A DNA stretch of 64,000 nucleotides from Membranipora membranacea (taxonomy: Eukaryota; Bryozoa; Gymnolaemata; Cheilostomatida; Membraniporidae), in assembly GCA_914767715.1 (NCBI GenBank), contig OU612068.1, forward strand, positions 13,578,001 to 13,642,000, in the 5' to 3' direction. Positions 1 to 14,361 of this stretch are shown here, in pieces. The number at the start of each line of letters is the position of its first letter. Position 1 is the stretch's first letter. A program made the position numbers and the translations under genes. The notes below the pieces were generated by a model. That model ran no database searches and had not been told where the DNA came from. It saw only the letters and a program-made list of their open reading frames with translations.

Positions 1-3000
1 GGATTGTCACTTTCATGCTTGTCTGGGTGTTTGTGACTCACCATGTTAACCTTACACTAACCACAAAACCCAGACCAGAAGATCCGTATGGGGGCCATAA
101 GTTTAGTACTAGCCTAGCTAGTAATTTGTTGACAAGTTGAATTTATTTTTGTTCTAATCTAATAATTACCGCTATTCACCGTGGATCTGTTTACTATCTA
201 TATTTGGTTTGATGTAAGCCCATCGGTGGGGAAGACCTAAGCTACCTATCATCAAATGTAAAATATCGCAATTTTATTGCTAGCCGGCTTATGGCTTCAT
301 CTACACTAATCCATCTGCTCCACTCACTGTAAGTGAGTCAGTCTAAGTTCCATCGATTATTAAGACAAGAAACTGGAAGTTTTGAAATCATCCATAGCTT
401 CCTTTCGCCCATAGTTATGGATTCAATGATAGATGAGGAAATAACAGATGCATTTACTGTACAACGCCAGAGTTTTTGAAATCAAGGAGGGCTATGGAAC
501 AGAGATCATAATGTCCGCCAAGTAGCAGCCACCGCTCCAAGCATCCAATGTCACCAAATGACATTTTTTGGAAGCAAAGGCCATCTTGCGACAAAATCTG
601 TCACAGACATTCCCAGCCCAACGCTCTGAGTACCGACTGGTGCAAACATGCCAAAGACGCAGGTTTTAACCACCGGTGCACTTTCACCTTCTCAAGAAGT
701 ACTGAGTACAGACAAACTCACCACATCCGCATGCCCCTCTCTGCACTCCTGCTGGAATTTAGCCTGTCTCTCATGAAGAGGTCTGTCTCTATACCCTGTG
801 TACCTTATCTATGTGAGAGAAGCAAATCAGAAATGTAAGTTACAGTTTGGAGAGAGCGAACAGCATCATACCAAACAGTATTGTTGTAATTTTTTCCAAT
901 GCTAACAATCTTTGACTGACTAGATCGAAAAGGCAAAATAGCTAACTTCTTGGCGGATTTGGCTTCAGAGGCCTTGGTGAATTTGGCACCAACCATATGC
1001 AGCTCTCAAGGCCAGAAAAAGAGATTGCGCTTGCACTAATTGATACTGATTGATACCAAGTTCTGACACATACTTTACAACATAAATCTCATAGTTATTC
1101 CACAAATGAACAAATACTACATAAATGGCTTCCAAATTCCATCAAAGCTATGCTATCTAATCAATGACCATTTGTTTGCATGAGTCATAGTCATATCAGG
1201 CCATCTGCATTTTCCATAAGATAATGACAACGTATTTACATATATTCCCTATGGTTCTCCTCATAAATTGAGCAACCTGAATAGTCCAATTTTTAGCAAA
1301 AACATTGATATTTCACTCACGTGTTTTAATTTTAATGATGGACCAAGTTCATGGTTGTTTACAACAAAAAAAGAAGAATTTTTTGGCAACTGTTTGAGGA
1401 ACAACAATCCCTGAAATGTACTTTGCAAAACGTACTGTTTACAAAAACACGTTTAGTTTGGTGATGACAGCTGTGAAATGTTTACAGGACATGGAAAGCA
1501 GGAACACTTTCCCAGTTGCTGACTTTTTGACATTTCAATCGCTGCCAACTTTTGCACCGTAAACACAAAATTCCAAACACAGTCTTACCTCCGATTCGCG
1601 TGTTAGTTTTCTGAATAACTCTCCATTCTCGAACTGAGATCTCTGATCCGGGTAAACTCTATCCTCGTGTCTGATTCTGCCTCGATGTGCGGGGTGACCA
1701 GGATACATGTTTGAAAATTATTTTACAACTTCTATAAATAAATATTATTCGTAATTGGATATAAAATGTATGGTATAGATAGTAAGTTTTGACTTGTGGC
1801 TACGCATTAGACCACTGCAGAGCTACACCATGCTTTCTCTCGACCACACTGGTTATGAATAACAACTTCAGGTGAACCAAGGCGACCTATGAACTGTTTG
1901 TTGATTGGTCGATGAAGTGTTAATCTTACTTTGACGAATGATTAATCTCTTGATGATGATGATGATAGCTTGATGTTGCTAAGATAATGTAATTTCCATA
2001 TAAACAGAATTAGCGCTATATAAAGGATAATCAGATAATTACAACACTGTATATAAATCCCATCTACAAGTTTGAGTAGCTATTATCAATGAAGAATTTG
2101 TAGTCCTTCTGGGAAATAGCACCAGAATAAGTTAATTATTTTTGGACTTTAAATCATTATTGGGATTAGGATTAAAATGGTTGTGCAAGCTCAACAAAAA
2201 CTAAAATAATTAACGCCAGACTTTTAAGCAACAATTTACCAAATTAAATTAATTGGATTAACATGAATGCACTTTTGATCGTGCCCACCTGTGCTGGACA
2301 TATGTTGGTGGGAGAGCTGAAGATAACTAGTAAGCACCACTTTCACCCTTAACCATTGATGAATCTATATATATATATTCAACGGGGATGGTGAGATGCG
2401 GGTTAGTATGCCAGCTATTCACTGCCAGGCGATTAGTGCTGTAAGAGTTGTGGGTTCCAGTCCAACTGGGGGAGCTTTCAATGTTGATTGATCTAGGCCC
2501 CAGCACCCTCGGGCGTATACCTCTAAAAATATTTGAAGAGTACTTGAGATATTGGTGTTCATACATTTAAAAGGAATTTTGCGAAAGATGGCTGAAAATA
2601 AAATGCTTCTTTCTCTGCTCGGTGATATAAGATCAGTTATGTTAAACTATTAAAATAGAATTAAGTCAATAAACAAAATTTTCTTTCATTATGATTCAAC
2701 CATGTTCGAGGCAGCAAATTATGAACTGCAGTTTTTCTTGCCCTATATTGCAATTATCATTTCTATGACTTATACACCTAGTTTAATTTGTGGAAAGGTT
2801 ACTCCTGTTCCCCATTCCCAGTATACGTTATCACTCAATTTGTTGCGATCAGTAAATAGGCAGGATGAGATGAACGCAAGTCTCGTTACCGGATATAAGT
2901 GGAATTTTTATTATTTAAACTCATGGTTTGGGGAATAAATTTTTTGCATTCTTTAACTTATAATAATATTCCAAGGTTTCATTGAAATTGTTCTTTTTGC

Positions 3001-4512
3001 AGTAACCTTTTCAGTTCTATGCGATTGCGCAGGGACTCAACACTGGCTCCATTGATTAAAAAAACTTGAGAGCTTCATAGAAATAGCACTCTGAGAATGG
3101 CATTTCATATAAGCTATTGGCTGGTTTGTCTATGGGGCTTGACTGCTTGAGACAATAATGCAGGGCTCTCAACCTGGGAATTTTAGAAACTGAGTTTTTG
3201 GCGACACAGTGCCGCAAACCTCCGGACCACAAACAGCTGGGGGGTTTGGAGGGGCGCTATAAGCCCCCCCCCCCAACAAGCCCCGGACGCAGAAGCCTTG
3301 AGATTAATTTGGGGCACTACGGATGAATTCCTACGGGTTTTGAGGTATGATATTTAAAGCCTCAAGTTTCCAGCAAATCATAAAATAAGAATAATATAGC
3401 TGTAACTGCCAGATAGTCACCGCCATCGACAGACACAAAAACTCAAAATCATACAAAAATAGGAGTCGACCACACATACAAATAGCCAGGTTATGAAAGC
3501 TAACACAATCTCAGACTTTCAAGTCTGATTTATTACCTGGTCAGTAAAATGGAAATTGCACTGGAAAAAATTGACCAGTCTGTCCTAAACTGGATATTTG
3601 TCACTATTTGAGACTTTTCTCCTCATTGACTCTTTATCTTCATGCTGAACACAACTCCAAGTTATAGTTTTGTTTGCATTTCGCATTCAAAACTTGGCCA
3701 ATCATCTATCAGTATGGTGAGGAAGTGTTTATTGCGCAGGCGTGAGGCGTGTTATTTGAAAAGGGAAACCAACTGGAAGTTTTGAAAATAATGATCTTGC
3801 AGGAGTTGGACTGCAGTGCTTGGTGCATCATATAGGAATCAGTTGGTGTGTTAACTTGACACAGGTTGTGATAATAATAATTAAAAAAGTAGCAGGAAAG
3901 AGAATCAAGTAAGTAGTTCCTCATCCTTGGTTTTCTGCCAACTTAGAGCAAGGAGTAATACTCCTTGAATTAGACTTAGAGGATAGATAGATCAAGGCCA
4001 CATTGTTGTGTGATGAGGAAACAGGGTTTATATAGGCCGTATTCAGTGTGTTGCCAAGAGATTGCTACTCTTTTTTACATGATATGCCAGCATATAGGAG
4101 AGTTTTTTCCTTAATATGATTGAGACATCTGGCTAGGCTCCAGTAGGTATTGGAATCCATTCACTCAGTGTTTTCAATTTACAATCGTAAAGAGTTTTAT
4201 GTTAATGCAATTTATAGCTTTGAAATTCTCAATCATAGCTTTAACCATAGTTGGCATAGTTTAATCTAGCCTGGCAAAAAATAACGTTGTGTTGATGTAT
4301 TTCTGCTGGCTATGCTCATTCTAACGTAGTATGCGTTATCCAGCGGGTTTATCTGTGAGCCCGAGTGTTGGACTTCCGTTGTCAATGCTTGCATCTAGCA
4401 GATGTGACATTATTTAACCAGACCGACATTGCAATAGAATTCAGCTAAACAAGTGATAGCTGTGTTATACAAGTTTTATACTGTTTTATATTGTTGCAGG
4501 AACAAACAAAAT
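1..4512. other. no confident gene; intergenic or upstream sequence
   Basis: I see no exon chain here that I can assign to a protein family. Open frames exist (for example 548-838 +) but they lack homology I recognise and lack convincing splice partners. The stretch holds a short TGA-repeat run near 1,953-1,967, a GC-rich patch with an 11-base C run at 3,264-3,274, and one tRNA-like B-box segment (listed separately). An untranslated first exon or promoter of the downstream Raver-like gene could lie here, but I cannot place it. Confidence 0.5.
2390..2475 (+). repeat. possible tRNA-derived SINE head
   Basis: The segment carries a B-box-like string (GGGTTCCAGTCC, near 2,452-2,463) preceded by loosely A-box-like sequence. 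It is similar in style to the better-preserved SINE heads elsewhere in the window. There is no clover-leaf I can fold with confidence, so it is called a decayed SINE and not a tRNA gene. Confidence 0.3.
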
Positions 4513-5211
4513 ATGAAGGACGGGATAACATCAAATACGATATCACTGAACTCAGTGGAGTACACTGTCCAAGAATTTGACAAGCATAGGAAGCTATTTA
4601 TTCAGGATGTACCACCAGTAACTCACCAGGTAGGCCCATAACACTACCTATCTTCAATATAAATATGCATTTTTATTGCATTAACTACTATCATCCGAAG
4701 ATGTTCTTCCTGATGTGCAAAAAGACAACCATAAGCAAAATAACCAACCGAAATAGACTCAAGGGAATAAAACTTGATTCAATGAAAACAAATGGTTTGG
4801 AAATGCCAATTTAAATGTATGTATGGTTGTTCATGAAAGAATATGTTGAGGTGTATACCCTATACATCTTCTATACCCTTGAGGTGTAAGATATGTGCTG
4901 GAGGAATAGTTCTCCTTTTCGTTCAAGTGGTAAATTTATTGGTAGCTAACAATCACTCAATTTCAAAACTTGACACAACCTTCCACCTTAGCTAGCTAAA
5001 GTGGTGACAACTAACCAGCTCAACTACACTCTAGCCACCACTAACTCCTCTAGGGTAACAATGTCCAGTGGTCACATACTTTATGAACAAATTTGAACTG
5101 ATCCTTTAGTTATCTGTTTGTCTTCCTGATAAAAACTGGCATTTTTCTGCATAATAAGTTTCACCGGTTTCAAATAGGCCTAAGGTGGAAAAATGTTTTG
5201 TGTCAAGACGC

Positions 5212-5242
<31 letters not shown>

Positions 5243-8200
5243 CAATTTTGTGATTAGGGCATCGAGACAAATGCGCTATAAATACATAGGCCTACTTGAG
5301 AAGATTTGGCGACACTATAGCTGATCATTTGATTGATCATTTTAATATGTTAGAAGAGTGTTTAGCCCCACTCTGAAGTGATGCAAAATACATGCACGTT
5401 ATTATTTCATGGTGTAAACTTGTACGGCATTTCATTCCACAGATAACTAACTGAAGCCAAGTAACTTTGTCTGAAACCATAACATTTGTAATGAAGATAT
5501 AAATTTTTTGTTATCTATAGGATGTGAGGCAGTACCTGGGTGATATTGTACCGGCTGATATTGTTATCAGTAAAAGATTGCAGCATGGTAAGTTTTTCTG
5601 TGCGTGATGGGGATCGGGGGGAACATGTCATTATCATACCAGAAAGATGAGATAATTAATTCCATATGGCCTACTCTACTGAATCCGCTAATTACTGTCC
5701 CTCCCATCTGTACTAATGAACTATGTAATTACTGTGTGTGGACTCAGATGTCTGCTAAACCAATAAGGTGACCTGTAATTATGTAGTCTGGCTTAACAGG
5801 TTGCCAATTAATGAATACTCAAAAGCATTATGTTCAAAATATTTACCCATTTTGTTTGCTCAAGGAGTCTTTGCTTTACATAGTATGGAATTTAAAGGCA
5901 CCATATAATGGGAATTGTCTGACACTCTTCAAACTTTAACTGTTGACTGTGGCCCTTGTAAGTCGCTGGGTAGAGGGATTGTTGTATTCCAACTAACACA
6001 TGTTTTTGTTTGTAGTGATTATAACTCTGAAATGTAGTGATGATGTAGACCTAGCTAGGCTCACACAAGGAGGCAAATTACTGGCTGGCCATCAAGTCAA
6101 GGTAAGTTGAAGCTTAAATAACTTAGGTTAGATTGTTACCCTAAGAATATCAAAGATATAACTTGGTCAGGCCAAGTTCCTTTGCTATGCGTTGAAAAAG
6201 TCAAGTGAAACAAAGGCTAGTGTGCCACCTGACAGTCTATTACAACTACTCGGCATCCCTACATAGGCCTATTATTGGCTATATGCACACTACCTAACCA
6301 CACTCAGGACTTTGATAAACTTTTTGTCATATAAGACTAGCTACAATTTGAAAAAACTAGAATCTCGATTTGGCATACTATGCTCCTTGAAATTGATACC
6401 GGGTATAATCTTCACCATTCCCTTTTTTTTCTGTGAACTCTGAATAGTTTTTTCCTTATTCCAACATGTTTCCGATACCGTCATTGCAATGTAACTTTGA
6501 CACCACTACCCAATAACCTACATTCATACGACACAAAATGTGCAACTCCGGAACAAAGATCTGTGAATATGTGACATTTTTTTGGCAGTTAAATGAAACT
6601 TGAAAAAGGTGTAAATGAGGCCACCCTCTGTGCTGGCAGGTGTTAATTGTACCCTCTACAGTTTGATTAGAATGAATGTCGAAGCTTCTCCGGTGTGGTA
6701 ATAATCTACGATTTTGATAAGGCTGTACAAAATTTTTGCAAAGATTCCTAGTTCACCATAGAAATTTCTTTGACGACATGAAAGTTAATTCCGAAGCTTT
6801 GCATATGGGTTGACAGTTGGAGTTGTGTCTCCTTGAGGCACCTGATCTTCCCGATATCCCACCCTCCCCGTCCTACACTTGTGTACATGTTTAGATAGTC
6901 AGTACCTGTTTATTCATACATACCCTTGTGTTTTTTACAGTTGGAGTTGTATCCCCGACGTATGATGCTGTATATCTGTGGAATCCCTCTACATTATACT
7001 CATGAGATGTATGTGAACTTCCTCTCCAGATATGGAGAAGTAGAGACTGCATTTCTCTCCAGAACGGACAACGGTGAGTATCGATATGGCTCTATGGCCG
7101 TACAAAACAGCTTTGTACTCAATATCAGCTAATGCATGCTTCATCATCCAGCAGCTAGTGAGTGGGCTGTAATCTGTAATCAAAGATAAAGTTTTATTTT
7201 GCAATCAGCAGCAATAATGTGAGAAGTTGTTTCCAAAATACTACCTTAGAACAGTGAAGAATTCGTAGGTTGGTAAATTTAGCTTTTTAACAGTGTTGTT
7301 AATGGCTAGCTAACATGAGCTCCCACTAGCTAAGGTGATGTCACCACAACCTGCTACACTAAACTCTAGCTAATAATTATTTGCCCCTCTCGGAAAGGGA
7401 ATCTGGAGTTGTCTTCTCTAAAAACTGATGAATGAGCAGGGAAGACAACTACCACACTCCCTTAAAAATTATAATATAATATGATCATTTCAGAGTACCA
7501 AAGTTAATGACTTTAACATTCACTGATCTTAATTAATTTTTCAGGTGACAGTCTAGGTTATGGCTTTGCTGAGTTTGCACATAATCGGGCGACGCTAGAG
7601 AAGGTGAGGCAGCGAATACACGGCAGCACCCTAGAGTGTAGTGTACTATACTGTGATCTAGTACCTGATACTGTACTATCATATAACGATACTCAGTCTA
7701 ACACACTATACTGTGTATGTGATAAGGAGACGCTACCCACAGACCCTCAACTACTCACAGCCCTGCAGCAGTACGCCAAAGTGTTTTCTATGGTGAGTCT
7801 TGTGTACACCTTCTAGTATCTTGATTTCCCCTGATGTATGATGTATGATTCTCTACATGAAAATACCCAAAATTTGATTAGCTGTCTGACCCAGAATCGA
7901 TGAATTGTTTTATACTAGAAAAAAAATTGATTGTTGTGAAATGGTTTGCTTGAGTCATCATTGATTATTTCAAGTAATTCTAGTGAGTAGTGGAAATACA
8001 ATTCGGGGATTTCCCTTTAGCCAAGAAGAGAAGTGAAAATTCTAAAAAAGAATTGGATTCTCATGGGAAATGTTTTTATTGTTATTTTGACAGTATTCTA
8101 ATAGGTTAAATTTGTGGTTAGAGTCGCATCGACATACACTTTCAAAACACACACTACAATTTGGCATTAAAGTGACAGTCCTACTAGGCCATGTTTGGTA

Positions 8201-11200
8201 TGGTTTTATAGATCTCAGTCTGAAAAGTCATAGGGCATGTGGATTAAAACAGCCTGTGGACCAAATTCCTGTAATTTATTGAAATATGCAAACATAATGA
8301 CAACCTCATTGCTTGATATGTAACTAAGCGAGTGAAAGTCGGTTCTAGCTGAAATTAAATCACTTCCAAAAAAGGTAACCAAAGATTTTAAATAAAGTCA
8401 TTGAGGTAACTAGACTCTAGCCAATATTTGCTCTTCTTTAGTATCTTGGAAATGAATGTCTATAAAGAAATTGGTTTTTCGAAATACCATGGAAACAAAT
8501 ATGGAAACAAACGAACAAATAACCAGCTAAATGTTCATTTTAATGAGCACAATCAAAGAAAGATGAAATTGACATGGAGTGTAAACAATGATTATCATAC
8601 TCTGAAGTATGCTATCGTTGAAAACTTCCAAATTACCATGAAATTTCAAATGGTGAGACTTGAATGACAATGCAAAATCAAAAAAACTATAGCAGATTGT
8701 CTTGATACCTTTTTTCTTGCACATTTGAATTTTTCAATATTTGACACTTGAGTGAAACAACTTGACCGGCTGATATTTGATGCAATTTAAAAGTCAATAA
8801 AATATATTTACATATCACGCTACTCACTACTGTCTCTGATGAGGTCTCCATGAGCTAGGCTGTCTCTCTCTCACTTCAACCATTGAATATAGACTATATA
8901 TATTTTAACTTCTACACATTGACATCTAGACAGCTTTCTTGAAAACTTCATTCTTTGAAGCTGATATGCCACAGCTAGTATCATCATTTGTAAGCATTGT
9001 TGTCATTTCTCCTTGTTGGCTTATTAATCCATCAGCTTCTTAGCTTTATATAGGGGATTTAACTTTATTTTTAATCCTCAAGTAAAAGATTCAATAATTT
9101 TAATCCAGTTGTCATAATGAATGAAAAGGGGATTATCTAGCTTTGAAGCTGCAGCAGTGGTAGCTGAATTGTGAGTGTCTATTTGATATGACTGCCTGTC
9201 AAATATAGCTGACAGCTGTAATGTATTTTTTATATTGACAGGGTGACAGCAGTGGCAAGGTGGTGTATATATTGGAGTGTCCGAGTGTTGAGCTATCACA
9301 ACAGCTCTGGTATTACAGCCGATCACTCCCCACTCACACAACTAGTCAGTCTGCTGAGAAAAGAACGATAAGCTTCCACTACGCAATGCCTGCTCTATCT
9401 CCTCATCAAATAGCTCAAATCATTACTAACACCAAGGTATGTCTCCTCTAATGGTAAACATTATAGAAAATCTTAATCAATTTAATTTTTAGCAAAATGC
9501 ATGTATAATTCTGATAACAAATTTTCCATCTTATCCAGATTTGATGTTTTTAAAATATAGCAGAATCAAAACACTTGAATATTGCGTTTTCATAGTATAG
9601 ACAAAACAATTTTAATCAAAATTATGGATGGAAGATTTTAAAATAAATAACAGAGGAAAAGACATGACTGTCTTTTCTTTGTTTTCTTCACAAACTGCCA
9701 TGCTTTTAGAGACTCACCCGTATTATCATTTTGTTTTCGTTTTGTAGAGAAAATATCCGACAGTGGATAATAAAATGGAGACTAGATTTGTACTAATGGA
9801 GATATTCCCTGATAACCCTGAGTGTAAGTGTATAAAGTAATCTACATCATTATCATCAACCTGTCAACTCATCAATACTTACAACGTGGCCTGATATACA
9901 AAATCAGAATACAAGCTTTCTTCTATGGACCTGGATTATATAGAGCTTGAATGTTAATGTACCACAGCAGAAGTCTCCTGTCTTTGAGATGTGTAATATT
10001 AATGATATGCTTGTATTGTTAATGCCGACAATGCAATTGTGCTCGGTGAACGTGTGTCAACGTTCTTCTCTATTTCTGCAAAAAATTTTGTTTATCAAAT
10101 CAGTGCACCTCTTGTTATTTTATTTTTTGTTATCGTGATACTCTTTATCGTGGTCTGCATATTTATATACCCATGTAGCTCTATGTCATGTTTTACTTGT
10201 TTTTACAGTGGTGATAGGAATAGAAGGATTGCTAAGCCAAATGGAGTCACAGTTGCATGGCCAGCCTCTAACTACTAACGTTATTATGAATCTGGCTAGT
10301 CTACTAAATCTCAGCAAAGCCCCTCAAGTGGTAAGTGATAGCTCACTGCTCTATTACGTTAATATCTGATGCTGTGTCAGATCATCACATCAAGCTGATG
10401 GTCAACATGGCGTAATTAGAAACACAGAAAATTGATCATATGTCGAAACCTCTTATTTCCTGGTTCATTGACACCATGCTGTCAAAATTATAATGCCTTA
10501 CGCGAAACATGATTTAAAATGGAGTTATATGAGGGGAAGTTTTTGTTGTGCAAAATAATTTTATAGTTTAACCTTACTGCAGTTAAGTTTATTACTACCA
10601 ATGATTTTGAACTGTGCTCTTTGTTGAAGCTATTGTAGACCTTACATTCCCTATTTTATTTATAGTTGCCAAATACATCAGTGCCTCCCCCTTGTCTGAT
10701 GAGCATGCCTCCTCCACCCCCTGCAGCTGGGCTCGTCAACACCAGCCTGCTCCGACCTTCAGTGAGACCTCTACAGCCTGTCAACAGACAAGTGGACCGA
10801 CCAATCACGCGAGCTCGCGCTGCAGCCGTATCCCAGACTCGACATGAGAACCTCATCGCTAGCGAATGTGAGAAACGCCTCCGTGTGACAGCGAGACAGA
10901 CGAGATCAAGGCAGGGCAGCGCCGGCAGTCATACCAGTCAGTCAGGCAGCAGCTGTGAGGGGAGCGGAGATGAGAACACCTACTACACCCCTGCTGCAGA
11001 TCAGAGGGTGGATAATCGTGTTATGCTGCCTGTAGTATCCCCTTGTGAGGTCACCCCTGTAGAAGAGCAGCACAGCCACCTCCGAAGGTAAGCTAGATGA
11101 TTGATAGTGTTTTTTATCTTAACCTGAAATTTAAAACAAGTTTTTCTTGAACCTCTCAAGGCCTCTCGCCCAGGTTATTCAAACTGCAATCTTCTATTGA

Positions 11201-12081
11201 TGTCCCCTAAGGAAGAAAGTTGTGAATGCCCATTTGGTGAAAAACTTTAAGCCCAGCTCAGTCCTGAACACACAATGCTCCCACTAAAGCAAAGCTTACA
11301 TGGAAACTCGGAGCGTACGAAGGTTTATCCTGCTAGTCATATCACTTAGCAAACCTGATCCGTGGTAACTTTAATAAATGTCAAATTAATTTCATTTCAG
11401 CTGTTCTGGGCCCATGACACGCCAGAGAAGGAGGACGCTGGAGAAAGCCCTCACACCATACAGGAAGACACCGGGTACTAAGTCTAAGAAGAGAGAGCGC
11501 CCTCTAGTGTTTGAGGTGGATCTCAATCAGGCTATCACTGACCTCTTCTCCACCAAGAGACAAACGGTAAATAGATCAATTGGTTTTTTAAAAATGACAA
11601 ACCTTCTAATATATATTGAGAGGCACAGTTTGTCAGATGGATTTCAATGTCTGCTTGATGTTATTATGCGTAATCATCCTCCCTTCAAAAAGCGCCAAAT
11701 AACTCCAAAATCTATGGAATATATTGTACAGGCGTTCATATTCTGCTTGATTTTGTGAAATGGTTGGATATATTTCTAGGACTATTATTTTACTATCACG
11801 AGTGCTCGTATACTATTCATTTTGTCCTTGTATAATGTAAAATTTAAAAAAACTTGAAACTTATGTTAAAAATTGTTTAAAATGTTTAAAATTTTATGAT
11901 ATTGTAGATGTCTACCACTCCAAAGGTGTTGCGTCGCTTGCTGCCGGAGCCAGAAGTGAGCCCTGAGACCCCTCGATTCATTGGACAGCACTCTCAAGGT
12001 ATCGGAGGTCACTACGCTGACAGTTACGTACCGGCAGCACTTCGCGCTGCTAGAGCAGCCTCACAAGGTCTATTTCTGTAA
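4513..12081 (+). CDS. Raver-like RNA-binding protein (ribonucleoprotein PTB-binding), 11 exons
   Basis: Coding exons: 4513-4629, 5521-5587, 6016-6101, 6941-7073, 7545-7792, 9242-9436, 9748-9823, 10209-10330, 10666-11087, 11401-11566, 11908-12081. All junctions are GT..AG and in phase, giving 601 codons. The N-terminal half reads as three consecutive RRM domains. RRM1 opens with [12 protein letters not shown]2 has RNP2 MLYICGIP and RNP1-like GYGFAEF, and RRM3 is divergent. A short leucine-rich segment ([13 protein letters not shown]) follows. Order and spacing match Raver1/2, nuclear cofactors of the splicing repressor PTB. The second half is low-complexity: a proline run (MPPPPPA), Arg/Ser-rich stretches and basic patches (RQRRR, KSKKRER) that look like nuclear localisation signals. 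The Met at 4513 is the first in frame after an acceptor at about 4499, so an upstream untranslated exon is likely. The Raver assignment is from remembered similarity; other multi-RRM splicing factors remain possible. Confidence 0.75.
5212..5237. repeat. AT dinucleotide microsatellite
   Basis: Uninterrupted alternating A/T run inside intron 1 of the Raver-like gene, just before the second coding exon region. Confidence 0.9.
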
Positions 12082-12123
12082 AACTGTGCCATTATCACCC
12101 AGCAACAAAATTATCTTTATAGT

Positions 12124-12129
12124 AATAAA
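12124..12129 (+). terminator. AATAAA poly(A) signal of the Raver-like gene
   Basis: A canonical hexamer starts 43 bases after the stop codon. A second candidate lies near 12,606. The first is the closer and simpler choice. Confidence 0.5.
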
Positions 12130-13152
12130 GTCCCCCGTTCTGCATCTTCGGTATTTTTGTCTTTATAAATTTTTTGAAATTTAAACAAAACTTTTGAATT
12201 ACACTGCGTCGTGTTTTCATTGAATGCTTTTGCTTTTTTTGGAGATTGTTGGTTTGTTGCTTCTGAAGGGTTTTCTCAGACTTTTGTTACGTTATTTTGA
12301 TCTTGAACTGTGCTATAAGTAATACATTGGTATCATTTCATTATTTTAACTTTTTGAATTTTCACTTATTAGGAAGTTTTATCTTAGCGACAGCCAAAGT
12401 ATTTTATATGATGATTCAACCACTTGCCACTATGCAATGCTGTTCTCCATTTCATGTCTTTACTTTTGATTGGTATATTTTCCTATAATGTGTAGCAAAT
12501 TATTTGATCTTTCTTGAAATGTACGTAATTTGTACGTATTGTATGTACTTTTGGGTGATTGTGAAAAGGATGTGATCTCTGTTCTCTGGCAAACTTTTGT
12601 TTCAGAATAAATCATGCCGCATCAGAGAGCTTAAATTTTACTGTGCGTTTCATTTTTGTTCCTATTGATGAATTATTGTGTATTTACTGTGAAATCTGTT
12701 GTAATCAAAGTTTATCTCAATTAACCAAAGGAAATATATAAAGCGAAAATGAAATCCTTATACAGATTCTGCAGCCCACAGTGATACTGAATAGAGTGGG
12801 TATGGTTTATCCCACCGAAAAACCGAAGGTTTGGAGGTGGTATTAAGGTAATGCCCATGAAGCAACTCTCATAGGGGACTTCTGAAAACTTATGTGGCAG
12901 CTGAGCCCTATTTTTGCACACAATAAACACCTACAGTTTTGCCCATCCACCTTCAATTATTGTCAACTTAACTAGATTCATACCTGATCTTCTCTTTGGG
13001 AGCAATATGAAAACCAGCAGTTGATGCTATGACATAGAAAACTTGCAACAGCCAGCACAGGTTTTTGGCTTTTTCTAGCCATTTTTATTCAATCCAATAG
13101 ACATAGTTTGTCTATGTGCAATCCTCAATCACTCCTCAGAGCAACTTAATAA

Positions 13153-13395
13153 AGCCTAAGTGCCTGGGCAATATGTGTAAAATTATCTGCTTTAATAGAA
13201 ATTTCAATGGTTAAAATTTGCTCAAATATATATTTCTATGGTTCCAAGGCTAATATCTAATAGAGGCAGTCATACCTGAGCAAATCATTTTAGCCTGAGT
13301 GCCTGGGCAAAAATCTGGCTCAATAGAAATAGCAATGATTCAATTCTGCTTTATAGAAATTTCTATGGTTCCGAAGCTAATCACTATAAATGGCA
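13153..13395. repeat. diverged tandem duplication, two units of about 135 bp
   Basis: Unit 1 (from about 13,153) and unit 2 (from about 13,290) both begin AGCCT.AGTGCCTGGGCAA. Both then carry an AATAGAAAT segment and end with TTTCTATGGTTCC followed by GCTAAT. Order and spacing are the same, with many substitutions, so this is an old local duplication. Confidence 0.75.
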
Positions 13396-14001
13396 CAAAA
13401 CAATTATACTACAGCCAATAGGCCACTTGCAAATTCTTAGTTGCTTGAACTTTGCACTTTTGAGCCAAGAACTGTTAAATTTCAAATTTTTGGGCAATTT
13501 GTGGTCAACCAGTAAACAGTCAACAAGCCAGGCAGGAAATTTCAGGGATCCTCTCTACTTTCAAGTAATTATTTAACTCTATTCTCTCATTAGAAACTTC
13601 ATTCTTTTGGTATTATATAGATTAGATTATTTTGTTTTTTCTTATTACAATATCATCGTCATGTAATCTGCGTTAATTACGCCGCTCCCATGTGAGTTTC
13701 GATAACTTCTCACAGATTATACTATCATTCACTTCTCCTGGTAGCTGCCGCCTATGTGCCTACCATTATCATTTGTCATTTATTTTACCTCTTCAATTTA
13801 CCACGAGCAATTTACAACCTCATTATTACGTCTTGATCCGGTGCATGTCTTTACGTCATAATTCGGTTTACAAACAAATCAGTGAACCCCTAGTTTGCAA
13901 ACTATTTGTTGCGTCGCTGTGTCGCTGCGTCACTATTCGCTGTGGCTACCTATGTAGTCTCAATCGCAATTACCTAATGAGCTGGTCAGTATAGTACACT
14001 G

Positions 14002-14361
14002 TGGGTTCGTTTCTCAGCATGTTTGCTGCTCTATTTTTTGGAAAGCAGCAGTGGACATTACTTGTTATCTCAGATCTCATCGTTAGAAGCTTGCCACAAT
14101 ATTTTGTATTTATTTACCAGGCAGCGCTTTGTCTCAGTACTATAAACATTGTTGTATCAGATCTCTAAGCTAGAAGCTTGCCGCAAACCTTTTTTTTTAT
14201 TTATCAGGCAGCACTTATCATGACAGACTTTTAGCTCTGTTATCATGTCTCAGTAAGCGTGAGCTATTAAGCTGCATAGTAAGCTGTGGGATTGAATCTC
14301 TCAGGTTTGCTGCACTTTTTTTTTGGAAAGCAGCTATCAACATTTTAATTTTCAGATCTCA
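14002..14361. repeat. nested direct repeats upstream of the helicase
   Basis: A block at 14,002-14,080 (TTTGCTGC, a T run, GGAAAGCAGC, CAGATCTCAT) recurs at 14,287-14,361. Between them a second pair (14,071-14,125 and 14,158-14,213) shares AGATCTC, AGAAGCTTGCC and AGGCAGC. The repeats sit about 300 bp before the helicase frame, so they could belong to the same mobile element. Confidence 0.65.

Noticed and set aside
548-838. 96-residue open frame as a gene
   Set aside because: No recognisable family, no convincing splice partners or promoter, and a composition like surrounding non-coding sequence.
13692-13994. 100-residue open frame upstream of the helicase
   Set aside because: No domain or motif could be recognised, and it is not in line with the helicase frame.
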